A DNA stretch of 64,000 nucleotides from SXRF01 sp039808985 (GTDB lineage Bacteria > Pseudomonadota > Alphaproteobacteria > Rickettsiales > SXRF01): positions 1 to 64,000 of the forward strand of contig JBDHUC010000009.1 in NCBI GenBank assembly GCA_039808985.1. Direction: 5' to 3'. Shown piece after piece: positions 8,672-17,152 of this stretch. The notes under the pieces were generated by a model that saw nothing but the letters and a program-made list of their open reading frames with translations, ran no database searches and had not been told where the DNA came from. A program made the translations under genes and the position numbers. Within the stretch, counting starts at the first letter, position 1, and every line of letters starts with the position of its first letter.

Positions 8672-9851
8672 TTTTCTTACCTTGCTGTGCGTCAATATAA
8701 TTTGCCCACCATTGCATCATTTTCCTGCGCTCCGGTAAATATTGAGCATGGTTATAAGCGGCACGTACCTTATTCCGTTCAATATGAGCAAGCTGACGCT
8801 CGATTACGTCGGGCGCGAAGCCGTTTTCATTAAGTACGGTGCTGGCCGTAGCACGGAAGCCGTGGCCAGTAGTGCGTGAGTGATAGCCCATACGATAAAG
8901 GGCATAGAGCATGGTATTTTCGCTCATAAACGTAGACGGCCTGTGACTATTGGGAAAGACATGCTGCCGATTACCGCTTTGCTTCTGAAGTTCCCGCAGG
9001 ATGGCGATAACCTGCTTAGAGAGCGGTACGATATGCGGGTCTTTCATTTTCATGCGAGAAGCAGGAATACGCCATTCGGCAGCGTCGAAATTGATCTCCG
9101 CCCATTCCGCGCCGCGTAATTCGGTAGTACGTACAAATGTTAACATGAGCATCTTAAGCGCTAGCTTGGTCTGTAAATCGCCCTCATATGCTTCAAGCTT
9201 TTTCAAATACTCTGGTAAATCACTTGCCTTAAGGTGAGCATGATGCTTACGTACAGGGGTTTTCAGTGCGCCGCGCAAGTCGCCTACTGGATTACGCTCC
9301 GCACGGCCTGTGGCGATGGCATAGGAAAAAATGCGACCGCAATATTGCGCGATGGTCTGTGTTAAATCCAGCGCTCCGCGCTTTTCGATAAGACGGAGGG
9401 TAGATAAAAGCTCCGGCGCGCTGATTTCTGTCATTACGCGATTGCCGAGCTTAGGGAATATATCGCCTTCCAGGCGCTTAATCACATTTGCGCCATGCTT
9501 CGGCGTCCATGTATTCAAATTGGTTTCATGCCATTCACGGGCAATCGCTTCGAAAGTGTTTTCGCTTTTCAGCAGCACTTGGCGCTTTTCTTCCTGCTTG
9601 GCATAGGATGGGTCAATATTCTCTGCCAGCAGCTTACGTGCTTTCTCACGCTTATTACGCGCTTCGCTCAAGGAAACCTCGGGATATACCCCAATAGCAA
9701 GGCGCTTTTCTTTACCTGCAAAACGATATTTCATGCGCCAATATTTGCTGCCGTTAGGCATGACCTCAAGATACATGCCTCCGCCATCCGCCATCTTGTG
9801 GGATTTGCTATCACATTTTGCATTTTTGCAAGCTGCATCGGTTAAGGGCAT
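8655..9851 (-). CDS. int: P4-type tyrosine integrase (DUF4102 N-terminal arm domain)
   Basis: 398 aa, the usual length for the class. Residues 1-90 are the DUF4102 arm-binding domain (MADGGGMYLEVMPNGSKYWR, RLAIGVYPEVSLSEAR). Then come a SAM-like core-binding domain and the catalytic domain, with Arg246 in TELRGAEW, a Lys in MKMKDPH, the HGFR box (His330, Arg333), His356 and nucleophile Tyr366. All catalytic residues are present, so it should be active. It catalyses recombination between the element and the 3' part of the neighbouring tRNA-Gln gene. Upstream (9852-10013) lies the attachment region. Confidence 0.95.
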   Translation of the reverse strand: MPLTDAACKNAKCDSKSHKMADGGGMYLEVMPNGSKYWRMKYRFAGKEKRLAIGVYPEVSLSEARNKREKARKLLAENIDPSYAKQEEKRQVLLKSENTFEAIAREWHETNLNTWTPKHGANVIKRLEGDIFPKLGNRVMTEISAPELLSTLRLIEKRGALDLTQTIAQYCGRIFSYAIATGRAERNPVGDLRGALKTPVRKHHAHLKASDLPEYLKKLEAYEGDLQTKLALKMLMLTFVRTTELRGAEWAEINFDAAEWRIPASRMKMKDPHIVPLSKQVIAILRELQKQSGNRQHVFPNSHRPSTFMSENTMLYALYRMGYHSRTTGHGFRATASTVLNENGFAPDVIERQLAHIERNKVRAAYNHAQYLPERRKMMQWWANYIDAQQGKKNAKAA

Positions 9852-10013
9852 GGGGGCATATCTCCTTTTAAGTGATTACTGATGCCCCCATTTATGCCAC
9901 CATAATCGCGAGATGTCAATTTGCCATCCGATACCTATTGAGACAAATAAGCAGAAAAATCAATGACTATCCGTTCTGCGTGAGGCTCTTGGAGGCCGTG
10001 TGATACCAAGAAC
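9852..10013. other. Attachment-site flank between int and tRNA-Gln
   Basis: 162 bp without a gene between the int start and the tRNA CCA end. It should hold the int promoter and the arm-type sites of one attachment junction. The crossover is expected inside the tRNA 3' half (T-arm and acceptor strand, about 10014-10045), because P4-type integrases use that part. No second copy of that segment is present in the window, in keeping with the other junction lying left of position 1. Confidence 0.45.
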
Positions 10014-10087
10014 TGGCTGGGGGACTAGGACTCGAACCTAGATTGACGGAGTCAGAGTCCGCTTTCCTACCATTAGAAGATCCCCCA
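10014..10087 (-). tRNA. tRNA-Gln (anticodon CTG)
   Basis: Minus-strand cloverleaf: 5' acceptor TGGGGGA pairs with TCCCCCA, discriminator G and an encoded CCA end follow at 10014-10017. The anticodon loop is CTCTGAC, giving CTG, and the T-arm has GGTTCGAGTCC. The acceptor and T-arm match bacterial tRNA-Gln. The gene serves as integration target of the adjacent element and is intact. Confidence 0.95.
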
Positions 10088-10292
10088 CCAGGAAGCACAT
10101 ATCTGATAAAATACAATCTATCATAAAAATAAATTATAAAATCAGAGTGGGGAAATTACAAAGCTTTGGCGCTGCTTGCAACAAGTAAAAATACAAAAAT
10201 TTTATTACACTTATACAATTAGTTACTTGCAAAATCCTTAAAAAACGTTAAATTTATTTTCAATTAAGCAACCGGGGAATCGCTCCAGCACC

Positions 10293-10901
10293 ATGAATAG
10301 CCAGAATAAAAAAGAACGACTTATCGACTCCGCCGCCACGCTGTTCCACAAAAACGGGCTGATGGCAACATCCCTGGCCGATATAGCCAAACATGCCGAT
10401 ATACCGATTGGCAATGTTTATTACTATTTCAAAACCAAGGATGACCTGGCGCTGGCAGCCATGCTCAAACGCAAGGAACAATTCACCGCCGCCTACTCCA
10501 TGCTTTCGGATAATATAGAAGACCCGCGCGCAAGGCTGATAGAAGCCGTGAATTATTACGCAAAAGTTCGGAACGATTATACCAGGTACGGCTGCCCCAT
10601 AGGCAAGATTATAAACGACACCGACACGGAAAAAGACCCGATAGCCCAGTCCACAGCGCTTATATTCGCTGATTTCGTGGCATGGGCTGGTGAACAGTTC
10701 CGCCAACTGGGACATGGGACCGATTCTAAGAAAATGGCAATATCACTGATTGCAGGAATCCAGGGTGCGACCATAATGGCAAAATCATTCTGCCAGCCGC
10801 AAATACTGGCAGATGAAACAGCAAGGCTGGTTGAATGGCTGGAGTCAGTCCCCAATAAGAGAATCACGCTCGGGAAAGCCGGTATCCGGACCAACGCCTA
10901 G
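10293..10901 (+). CDS. TetR/AcrR-family transcriptional regulator
   Basis: 202 aa. The N-terminal 60 residues are the TetR DNA-binding domain (LIDSAATLFHKNGLMATSLADIAK then IPIGNVYYYFKTKDDLA). The C-terminal ligand domain contains RYGCPIGKI, a conserved cysteine patch seen in LmrA/YxaF- and NemR-like regulators. The effector is unknown. The gene ends overlapping by 4 nt with the convergent sua5 gene. Upstream is 205 bp of AT-rich noncoding DNA to the tRNA. It does not flank a transporter or oxidoreductase, so its target cannot be read from context. Confidence 0.85.
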   Translation: MNSQNKKERLIDSAATLFHKNGLMATSLADIAKHADIPIGNVYYYFKTKDDLALAAMLKRKEQFTAAYSMLSDNIEDPRARLIEAVNYYAKVRNDYTRYGCPIGKIINDTDTEKDPIAQSTALIFADFVAWAGEQFRQLGHGTDSKKMAISLIAGIQGATIMAKSFCQPQILADETARLVEWLESVPNKRITLGKAGIRTNA

Positions 10902-11878
10902 CTGTCATTATCCCCAATCGTCCATTTATATTTCTTAGGTGCGGCAGCGCGTGACAAGCGGTCGTTAATTGCTATTCCCAACCCCTTTTGCGGTATTTCC
11001 ATAACCGCTATAACATCAGGTTCCTGAGCATCAAGCAGGCGCAGCATACGAAATAAATTAGCCGCCGCTTCTTCAAGGTTTCCCGCTTCGCTCAAATTCT
11101 GCATTATTTCAGCCCCTGCAGGCGGGACACCAAACGCAAGCAGCGCCTCTCCTTCAGCTACATCCGTGGCATTCAGGCGCATATTACATTTTGGGGCATA
11201 ATGGCTTTTAAGCATGCCAGGGGATTTCACCTTCTGTGAGCTACCAGGGGTTATCCTTACAAACTCAGCCAAATCGTCATGCGTTATTTTGCCATGCCGC
11301 AATATACTGACATCATCCCCAGTCAAATCAACTATTGTGGATTCAATCCCAACCGTACAAGGGCCACCATCAAGAACAAGCTTCACCTTTTCTCCAAATT
11401 CAGAAACCACATGCTCAGCCAGGGTTGGACTTACATGCCCGGATATATTAGCGCTTGGCGCGGCGATTGGCAGCATGGATTTTTCCAGCAGTTCAAGAGC
11501 AACCAGATGCTCTGGCACACGTATAGCAACCGAATCCAGCCCCGCACTTACCAACAGCGACAGCAGGCAGTTTTTTTTGCGCGGAAGAACCAGCGTCAGC
11601 GGTCCAGGCCAGAAATGCCTTGCAAGAATCTGCGCATTATCATTCCACTCTACATATTTTTTTGCCTCCAGCGCTGAGGCCATATGCACAATCAGTGGAT
11701 TGAATGATGGGCGGCCTTTAGCCGCATAAATTGCTGCTACCGCGCTGTCAGAAAGCGCATTAGCCCCCAGCCCGTAAACCGTTTCAGTAGGAAACGCCAC
11801 CAGTTCGCCAGCAGACAACAGCATAGATGCAAGTTCTATTTTATTGCCAATTCCATCATATGGTATATTTTTTTTCAT
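10898..11878 (-). CDS. tsaC: L-threonylcarbamoyladenylate synthase, Sua5 type
   Basis: 326 aa. It makes threonylcarbamoyl-AMP from threonine, bicarbonate and ATP, the first step of t6A37 tRNA modification. The YrdC domain (about 1-200) has FPTETVYGLGANA, KGRPSFNPLIVH, the PSANISG loop and GIESTIVDL. A KSPGMLKSHYAPK linker leads to the C-terminal Sua5 domain, so this is the long two-domain form rather than short TsaC. Transcribed toward tetR with overlapping stops. Confidence 0.95.
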   Translation of the reverse strand: MKKNIPYDGIGNKIELASMLLSAGELVAFPTETVYGLGANALSDSAVAAIYAAKGRPSFNPLIVHMASALEAKKYVEWNDNAQILARHFWPGPLTLVLPRKKNCLLSLLVSAGLDSVAIRVPEHLVALELLEKSMLPIAAPSANISGHVSPTLAEHVVSEFGEKVKLVLDGGPCTVGIESTIVDLTGDDVSILRHGKITHDDLAEFVRITPGSSQKVKSPGMLKSHYAPKCNMRLNATDVAEGEALLAFGVPPAGAEIMQNLSEAGNLEEAAANLFRMLRLLDAQEPDVIAVMEIPQKGLGIAINDRLSRAAAPKKYKWTIGDNDS

Positions 11879-11977
11879 ATTTAACTAAATATAGTTGTTA
11901 TCGGACGGCAATTTGGTTATTATTGCCAAAAAAGCTCTACAATAACATTTATTATAGCCAATAAACGGGAGAATTCC

Positions 11978-12682
11978 ATGTCAAAAGTTATTACGATTGC
12001 ACAACAAAAAGGCGGAGCAGGAAAAACAACTTTAGCGGCCCACATCGCAGTAGCCCTAAGCCAAAAAGGAAACCGCGTTGCGGTTATTGACATAGATCCG
12101 CAGGGCAGCCTTACGCATTGGCACAGTATACGTGAGGAGCGCTTTGGAGAAGGCTATACCGGCCTGTCCTTCACTGCGGTTTCCGGGTGGAGAGTAGGCG
12201 GCGAAGTGTCACGCCTGCGCCGCCAATGCGATTACGTAATCATCGACAGCCCCCCACACACTGAAACCGAGGCCCGTAGCGCCATACGCAGCGCCGACCT
12301 TATAATTATCCCGGTACAGCCCAGCCCAACCGACCTGTGGGCAACCAAAGCCACTTTGGAGCTTGCCAAGAATGAAAAAATACCGGTGCGCGTTGTGCTT
12401 AACCGCGTTGCAGCTAATTCCCGCCTAGCCCAAACCATAGCTGCGGAACTTCCGGAACTTACAAAAACCACCCTTGGAAACCGCGTTCTATTCGCAGCCG
12501 CATTGATGGAAGGGCGTTGCGCAACCGAAGTTGACCCGTCAAGCATCGCCGCACAGGAAATAAAATCCCTGGTTAAGGAAATATCAGCGCTTATAGCCGA
12601 CCCGGTAGAAGAGGAAGAAGAAGAAGCTACTGAAAGCAAAAAAGCTTCCAAGAAATCACAGCGCGAAATGGCAATGGCCTAA
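11978..12682 (+). CDS. ParA-family ATPase, orphan
   Basis: 234 aa. Deviant Walker A KGGAGKTT near residue 10, Walker A' VAVIDIDPQGS and Walker B YVIIDSPP place it in the ParA/Soj family. It ends in an acidic then basic tail (EEEEEEATESKKASKKSQ). GGGAG lies 7 nt before the ATG. No parB is nearby, so it is not the chromosomal segregation pair. Orphan ParAs position chemoreceptors, pili or division proteins in other alphaproteobacteria. The next gene (J-domain protein) is on the same strand 59 bp away and may be co-transcribed. Confidence 0.85.
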   Translation: MSKVITIAQQKGGAGKTTLAAHIAVALSQKGNRVAVIDIDPQGSLTHWHSIREERFGEGYTGLSFTAVSGWRVGGEVSRLRRQCDYVIIDSPPHTETEARSAIRSADLIIIPVQPSPTDLWATKATLELAKNEKIPVRVVLNRVAANSRLAQTIAAELPELTKTTLGNRVLFAAALMEGRCATEVDPSSIAAQEIKSLVKEISALIADPVEEEEEEATESKKASKKSQREMAMA

Positions 12683-12741
12683 ACAGGCGCAGCCAGCAAA
12701 ATACCCTGGTTTTTTTTGGGCTTGTGCATTATATTTTAACG

Positions 12742-13308
12742 ATGACCAAGACGCCAAAAAAAACTGACAGAAAAAAAGATTTTGCACCGCATATCGAAGC
12801 TTCCAAAGCACCTCCCTGCAATGTCGAAGGCTGCCTGCTGGCAGGTGAATATAAAGCACCAAAATCCCGGGCTCAGATTGACGAATATGAATGGTACTGC
12901 CTGGAACATATACGCGAGCGCAACAAACAATGGGATTATTTCTCCGGCATGGATAGCAATGAGATAGAAGCCTTCATCCATGACTCAGTAACCGGCCACC
13001 GGCCAACCTGGAGCCGCGAAAGCCGCCTGAGGGAGCATTATTTTACATTGCAGGATAAACTCTATGAATTCATGAATGGAAGCAAACCAGCGCCTGCCCA
13101 GCCGAGGCTTCCGGCAAAAACCAGGAGCGCCCTGGCAACAATGGAACTCAGCCACCCCTACACGATTGATGAACTTAAGATACGCTACCGCATTCTGGTG
13201 AAAAAATACCACCCTGATCTGAATAAAGGCGACAAGGAACTTGAAGAAAAATTCAAGCATATAACCAGCGCCTACCGTTACCTGTCTGAGCAGATAAGCG
13301 GGGATTAG
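12742..13308 (+). CDS. J-domain protein with N-terminal accessory region
   Basis: 188 aa. A C-terminal J domain (about 133-185) has the HPD motif in KKYHPDLNKGDKELEEKFK, so it should stimulate DnaK. The N-terminal part holds two possible zinc ligands sets (PCNVEGCLLAGEYKAP and WYCLEHIRERN) typical of a family of alphaproteobacterial J proteins. It lacks the G/F and zinc-finger domains of DnaJ. I use the ATG at 12742; an upstream in-frame GTG at 12724 is possible but poorly supported. Confidence 0.8.
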   Translation: MTKTPKKTDRKKDFAPHIEASKAPPCNVEGCLLAGEYKAPKSRAQIDEYEWYCLEHIRERNKQWDYFSGMDSNEIEAFIHDSVTGHRPTWSRESRLREHYFTLQDKLYEFMNGSKPAPAQPRLPAKTRSALATMELSHPYTIDELKIRYRILVKKYHPDLNKGDKELEEKFKHITSAYRYLSEQISGD

Positions 13309-13387
13309 GTGCTTCTGTAATTACGGGCATTTGAGCAAAGGCTCCCCGTTTCACTTGGCTTTTACAGGAATGACCCCATCCACTAAA

Positions 13388-14158
13388 CTATCTACCCTGC
13401 AACACCTGTGACGCCGCATCATAGCAATAAACAGCAAGCTCCTTGCGATCTGCGAATTGCGACATGGTAACGGCAGGTAGCAAGGTAAGCCTTGCATCTA
13501 TCCGCCCAAGCTTTAAAAGCTGCCATACATGCGGCGCAAGGAGCATATCCCCATACCAGGCAATGGAAGGCCACTGCGTGCTGTCTATCGGCAGCGCGCC
13601 AATTGCAGTATAGGTGATTATTGCTGGCTGCATAAGCAATTCACACTCGCCAACATCAGTCATAATTTTTTGCTCAGCCAGAGAAAAAAGGCTGGATTTA
13701 AATGGCAACAGGTGACGTCCATCACCAGTTGTGCCTTCAGGAAAAAGTGAAATCACCTCGCCCTTGCCAAGAGCCGCTATTATTTTACCACGCGATTCTT
13801 TTATCTTGTCGCTGCTGCGCTCAATAAACACACAATCAAGCACACGGCATATAGTGGAAATAAATGGCCATTTTGCCATTTCGCTTTTAGGTGTAAAACG
13901 CGCAGGTGTCTTAGCCCCAAGTATCATCACATCAAGATAGGATATATGATTGGAAACCAGCAGCAACGGCCTGCGCTGCTCTAACTCTCCTTCAACCTTG
14001 ATTGAAAGGTCAATAATTGCGCAAACGCCGCAAAATCCGAAATTACAGAAATTATCGCGCCAGTTCTTCTTGCCGGTTTTTTTTATAAACCATAACAGGA
14101 TCACGCATAATATAAGCCATAATATAAGCAATATAAGTTTAATAGTAGCTTTTATCAT
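13388..14158 (-). CDS. olsA: 1-acyl-glycerol-3-phosphate / lyso-ornithine-lipid acyltransferase (PlsC family)
   Basis: 256 aa. An N-terminal membrane anchor (about 5-25, LILLILWLILCVILLWF) is followed by the acyltransferase motifs: SNHISYLD (HX4D catalytic pair), a FIERS block and FPEGTTGDG. PlsC-type enzymes acylate lysophosphatidate, and OlsA members acylate lyso-ornithine lipid. The upstream gene is an OlsB-like N-acyltransferase 14 bp away, which favours OlsA. Fur-like, OlsB and OlsA genes form one operon reading leftward. Some OlsA enzymes do both jobs. Confidence 0.85.
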   Translation of the reverse strand: MIKATIKLILLILWLILCVILLWFIKKTGKKNWRDNFCNFGFCGVCAIIDLSIKVEGELEQRRPLLLVSNHISYLDVMILGAKTPARFTPKSEMAKWPFISTICRVLDCVFIERSSDKIKESRGKIIAALGKGEVISLFPEGTTGDGRHLLPFKSSLFSLAEQKIMTDVGECELLMQPAIITYTAIGALPIDSTQWPSIAWYGDMLLAPHVWQLLKLGRIDARLTLLPAVTMSQFADRKELAVYCYDAASQVLQGR

Positions 14159-14172
14159 AACCCGCCAACCCG

Positions 14173-15018
14173 TCAGTTTTCTTTGGAGCTGCCGTAACGC
14201 GTGGCATATTTATCGGTAACGAGGTTGGTTTTAACTACGATGCTTACATCGGTAGTATTGTACTCATGGTCAATAACCGCGCCAGCACCTATATAACCGC
14301 CAAGACGCAGATAGCCTTTAATAAGCGGCGGAAGGCTGGAAAATGTTTCCTTCACATCTATGGCTTCTTTAGGCATAAGGTTCATTTCCACATAGCGGCT
14401 GTCTAGCGCTCGCGGACATATTTCCTCTGGTGCCAGATGGAAATGATGGAGATAGGAAAGCGCCATCGCATGTTTTTTTGGATCAGTACCATTAAAGCTG
14501 GCGCATCCAAACAGCAGGCTGATATTGAACTTGGTGACATAAGCGCCAATTCCGCGCCATAACAATTGCATAACCGAACGGTTCCTGAAATCCCCATGCA
14601 CACAGGAACGGCCAACCTCAAGTATCGCACCCGGATATTTCTTTATAGGGCTTATATCGAATTCACCATCGGTATAAAAATTACCTATCTTCTCCATCAT
14701 CTCGCGGCGCAGCAAACGATAAGTGCCAACAACTTTATAACCATCCCCACCATCCTGGCGCTCAACCACCAGCAAATGGTCGCACACGGAGTCAAAATCA
14801 TCAACATCCAGCTTGTTTTGCAGCATTTGAGGAGTCGCCTTTGCGCCCATTTCCTCGAAAAACACATTATAACGCAAGGCCTGTGCCGCACATATATCCA
14901 CAGGGTCACGGGTTACAAAAACCTCCAGGTTTCCCGCGCTTATCTCTCCTAAGTTATAAAGCCGTTCTATCTTGCTTAAGGGCATGGCGGTTTCTGGTTT
15001 TGTGCCTGGTAATAACAT
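14173..15018 (-). CDS. olsB: L-ornithine N-alpha-acyltransferase, OlsB (GNAT superfamily)
   Basis: 281 aa. The LRYNVFFEEMGAKATP block, VVGTYRLLRR and ILEVGRSCVHGDFRNRSVMQLLWRG are the conserved core of the OlsB/hemolysin-like GNAT family, which attaches a 3-hydroxyacyl chain from ACP to ornithine to make lyso-ornithine lipid. With olsA next, it would complete ornithine lipid synthesis, a phosphate-free membrane lipid. The stop of the fur-like gene lies 5 nt upstream, so expression is coupled. Start at 15018 lacks a strong SD; a second in-frame ATG 11 codons later is possible. Confidence 0.85.
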   Translation of the reverse strand: MLLPGTKPETAMPLSKIERLYNLGEISAGNLEVFVTRDPVDICAAQALRYNVFFEEMGAKATPQMLQNKLDVDDFDSVCDHLLVVERQDGGDGYKVVGTYRLLRREMMEKIGNFYTDGEFDISPIKKYPGAILEVGRSCVHGDFRNRSVMQLLWRGIGAYVTKFNISLLFGCASFNGTDPKKHAMALSYLHHFHLAPEEICPRALDSRYVEMNLMPKEAIDVKETFSSLPPLIKGYLRLGGYIGAGAVIDHEYNTTDVSIVVKTNLVTDKYATRYGSSKEN

Positions 15019-15023
15019 AGCAT

Positions 15024-15476
15024 TTATTTTGCAGGCGATTCTTGGTCTAAAGGCACTGCGTAAAGCTCCAGCCTGTGATCCACCAGCTTATACCCAAGCT
15101 TCCTGGCTATGCTATGCTGCAACGCTTCTATATCTTCATTACTGAACTCAATAACCTTACCGGTTTTAAGATCTATTAAATGGTCGTGATGCTCATCACT
15201 TACAGGCTCATAACGCGAGCGGCCATCGCCAAAGTCATGACGGTAGGTTATACCGGCTTCCTCAAATAATTTCACTGTGCGGTAAACTGTAGCAATACTG
15301 ATATGCGGGTCAATAGCAACAGCCCGCTGGTAAAGCATTTCAACATCAGGATGATCATTAGATTCGGAAACAACCCTGGCAATGACGCGGCGCTGGCCTG
15401 TCATCTTCAGGCCTTTTTCCGCGCATTTCTCTTCTATATTTGATACGGACTGTTGCAAACATTCACCTTTGATCAA
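15024..15476 (-). CDS. fur: Fur-family metalloregulator
   Basis: 150 aa. A winged helix (MTGQRRVIARVV, ISIATVYRTVKLFEEAGI) is followed by the dimerisation domain with metal ligands in DEHHDHLID. The paired CxxC zinc motif of many Fur proteins is absent, as often in alphaproteobacterial Fur/Mur. The HHDH motif argues against Irr. It heads the fur-olsB-olsA operon, so membrane lipid genes may be co-regulated with iron or manganese supply. Divergent from the prepilin genes across 113 bp. Confidence 0.85.
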   Translation of the reverse strand: MIKGECLQQSVSNIEEKCAEKGLKMTGQRRVIARVVSESNDHPDVEMLYQRAVAIDPHISIATVYRTVKLFEEAGITYRHDFGDGRSRYEPVSDEHHDHLIDLKTGKVIEFSNEDIEALQHSIARKLGYKLVDHRLELYAVPLDQESPAK

Positions 15477-15589
15477 TTATTTACGAATAAAGAATTTACA
15501 CACAATTAATAAGCAAAGCAAGGCTTGCGATAAAAGTAAAATGATTTATTGTAATAATCGGAATTATTTATAACAAAGGATGTATAATT

Positions 15590-16381
15590 TTGAAAAACAA
15601 AGGCTTTACATTACTGGAGCTTTCAATGGTCCTTATTATAATGGCCATTTTGGTTGCAGGTATTTTTCAGGGCAAAGCCCTTTTCCATGCATCGGAACTG
15701 CATGAAATCATTGGCGACTTTAACCGCTACAGCAAAGCCATTAAAGAATTCCAGGATAAATACCAGGCCCTCCCCGGCGATATGAGTAATGCGGAAACAA
15801 TCTGGGGTTCAGATAGCGGCTGCCCTAACACCACCGAAAATGCGATTCCTAAAACAGTTACCTGCAATGGAGATGGCAATGGCAGAATAGGCGCAAGCAG
15901 CACAGAAGGGGTGATAGATACAGCTTATTCTTATGAATGGTTCCGCGCATGGCAGCAATTGGCTAATGCCGGTTTAATTGAAGGAAAATATACCGGGGTT
16001 AAGCAATCCTCAACCGATGGCGATGCCAACCCGGGATTTAATGTCCCAAAAGCCAAAATAAGCGCGAAATCCGGATGGACACTGTTTTATTTCATGAAAA
16101 AAACAACTGATGCCGATCTGTGGGGCGACCAGTACGGACATATGTTTTCTTTTGGCGGCGACACTGTCGGCATGACCGATAGCCCTGTCCTTTCGCCAAC
16201 TGATGCATACAGCATAGACCTGAAGATTGATGACGGAATGCCTGCAACAGGAATTATCCGCGCATGGCGAACCAATAAACAACCGCGTTGCACCGATAAT
16301 GATGTATCAGCCGATGTAGTTACATACGGCTTCTATATTTCAGAAAGTTCATGTTCGTTATTATTTATCCTGGGGCTTTAA
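15590..16381 (+). CDS. Prepilin-like protein 1 (type IV pilin/pseudopilin N-terminus)
   Basis: 263 aa. The N-terminus MKNKGFTLLELSMVLIIMAI is a class III signal: cleavage after Gly5, methylated Phe, Glu at +5, then a hydrophobic helix. Residues 45-65 hold FQDKYQALPGDM, shared with the next gene. The start is a TTG preceded by AAAGGA at 9 nt; the nearby ATG at 15580 is out of frame. The body has Cys pairs (CPNTT, TVTC, RC, SSC) that could form disulfides. No prepilin peptidase or assembly ATPase is in the window, so the machine must be encoded elsewhere. Confidence 0.8.
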   Translation: MKNKGFTLLELSMVLIIMAILVAGIFQGKALFHASELHEIIGDFNRYSKAIKEFQDKYQALPGDMSNAETIWGSDSGCPNTTENAIPKTVTCNGDGNGRIGASSTEGVIDTAYSYEWFRAWQQLANAGLIEGKYTGVKQSSTDGDANPGFNVPKAKISAKSGWTLFYFMKKTTDADLWGDQYGHMFSFGGDTVGMTDSPVLSPTDAYSIDLKIDDGMPATGIIRAWRTNKQPRCTDNDVSADVVTYGFYISESSCSLLFILGL

Positions 16382-17128
16382 ATGAAACAAAAAAAACATG
16401 GCTTCACACTGGTTGAAATGTCCATAGTCATAATCATAATAGGCTTTTTAATAGCAGGCCTGTTAATCGGACAATCCATGCTGCGCAATTCCAGGGTCAG
16501 GGCCATAACCGCCGAAGCGGCAAACTACACGCTGGCAATAAGTAATTTCCGCGATAAATACCAGGCGCTGCCTGGTGATTTTGCCGGTGCATCCTCTGTT
16601 TGGAGCAGTGTTTCCAATGGCAATGGCGATGGCCTTGTAACAGTGAATATTTCCAATGCAAACCTTGCTGAACAATTCCTTGCATGGCAGCATCTTTCAA
16701 AAGCAGAAATGATAAAGGGCAGCTTCACCGGGGCTGCTGGCGCAGCCGGAGTGCGTGACCGCGTGCCCGGCAACAACGTTCCGGAATCGCAACTAAGCAA
16801 TGCTGGCTGGGGACTTATCAGCGTCACCTTAAATGATATTGCAGGCGGATATACCCAGATACCATATACCGCACCTGATATTGCCCCAAACCTTTTATTG
16901 TGGCTGGGGAAAGGCTCGGTAAGCGGCACAGCGGATAGCCAGAAACCAGTTTTGAGCCCACATGAAGCCAATGATATTGATACTAAGTCTGACGATGGCC
17001 TTCCCGGCAGCGGAAAAATTATAGCCCAGGCAAACGGTTCCACTGGCACATGCTCAAATAACGCAACCGATTATAACCTGACTACCAACAGCATAGTTTG
17101 CGCCCTGGTTTTCAAAACCGGGTTTTAA
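16382..17128 (+). CDS. Prepilin-like protein 2
   Basis: 248 aa, starting directly after the stop of prepilin 1, so co-translated. HGFTLVEMSIVIIIIGFLIAG is the class III prepilin signal with Glu at +5. FRDKYQALPGDFAGA repeats the motif of its neighbour, and both contain NGDG, an EQFLAWQHLSKA/EWFRAWQQLANA block and a DIDTKSDDGLPGSG/SIDLKIDDGMPATG block, so the two arose by tandem duplication. Ends with TGTCSNNA and a single late Cys. Likely minor or major subunit of a pilus-like or type II secretion fibre. Confidence 0.8.
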   Translation: MKQKKHGFTLVEMSIVIIIIGFLIAGLLIGQSMLRNSRVRAITAEAANYTLAISNFRDKYQALPGDFAGASSVWSSVSNGNGDGLVTVNISNANLAEQFLAWQHLSKAEMIKGSFTGAAGAAGVRDRVPGNNVPESQLSNAGWGLISVTLNDIAGGYTQIPYTAPDIAPNLLLWLGKGSVSGTADSQKPVLSPHEANDIDTKSDDGLPGSGKIIAQANGSTGTCSNNATDYNLTTNSIVCALVFKTGF

Positions 17129-17152
17129 GATATTGGGTTTTAAGGCCTGACT

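Larger units (their letters stand above)
1..10013. mobile_element. Integrative element (P4-like satellite or genomic island) inserted at tRNA-Gln, one end visible
   Basis: A P4-type integrase reads toward the element interior and lies 162 bp from the 3' end of a tRNA-Gln gene, the standard layout of islands integrated at a tRNA 3' end. Next to int are an AlpA-like excision/regulatory protein and a D5/P4-type primase-helicase, the replication core of P4-like satellites. Every visible gene of the block is on the minus strand, the DNA is visibly more AT-rich than the core to the right, and cargo (lipoproteins and a nuclease-ATPase-decarboxylase operon) fills the distal part. No capsid, portal or terminase gene is visible. 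The second attachment site must lie left of position 1, so the total length is unknown. Boundary at the tRNA is inferred. Confidence 0.8.

Noticed and set aside
9852..10292. Second tRNA or small RNA around tRNA-Gln
   Set aside because: No other cloverleaf or strong stem-loop; sequence is AT-rich and featureless apart from the att region.
12683..12722. Terminator after parA
   Set aside because: CCAG/CTGG stem of only four pairs before a T-run; too weak to call.
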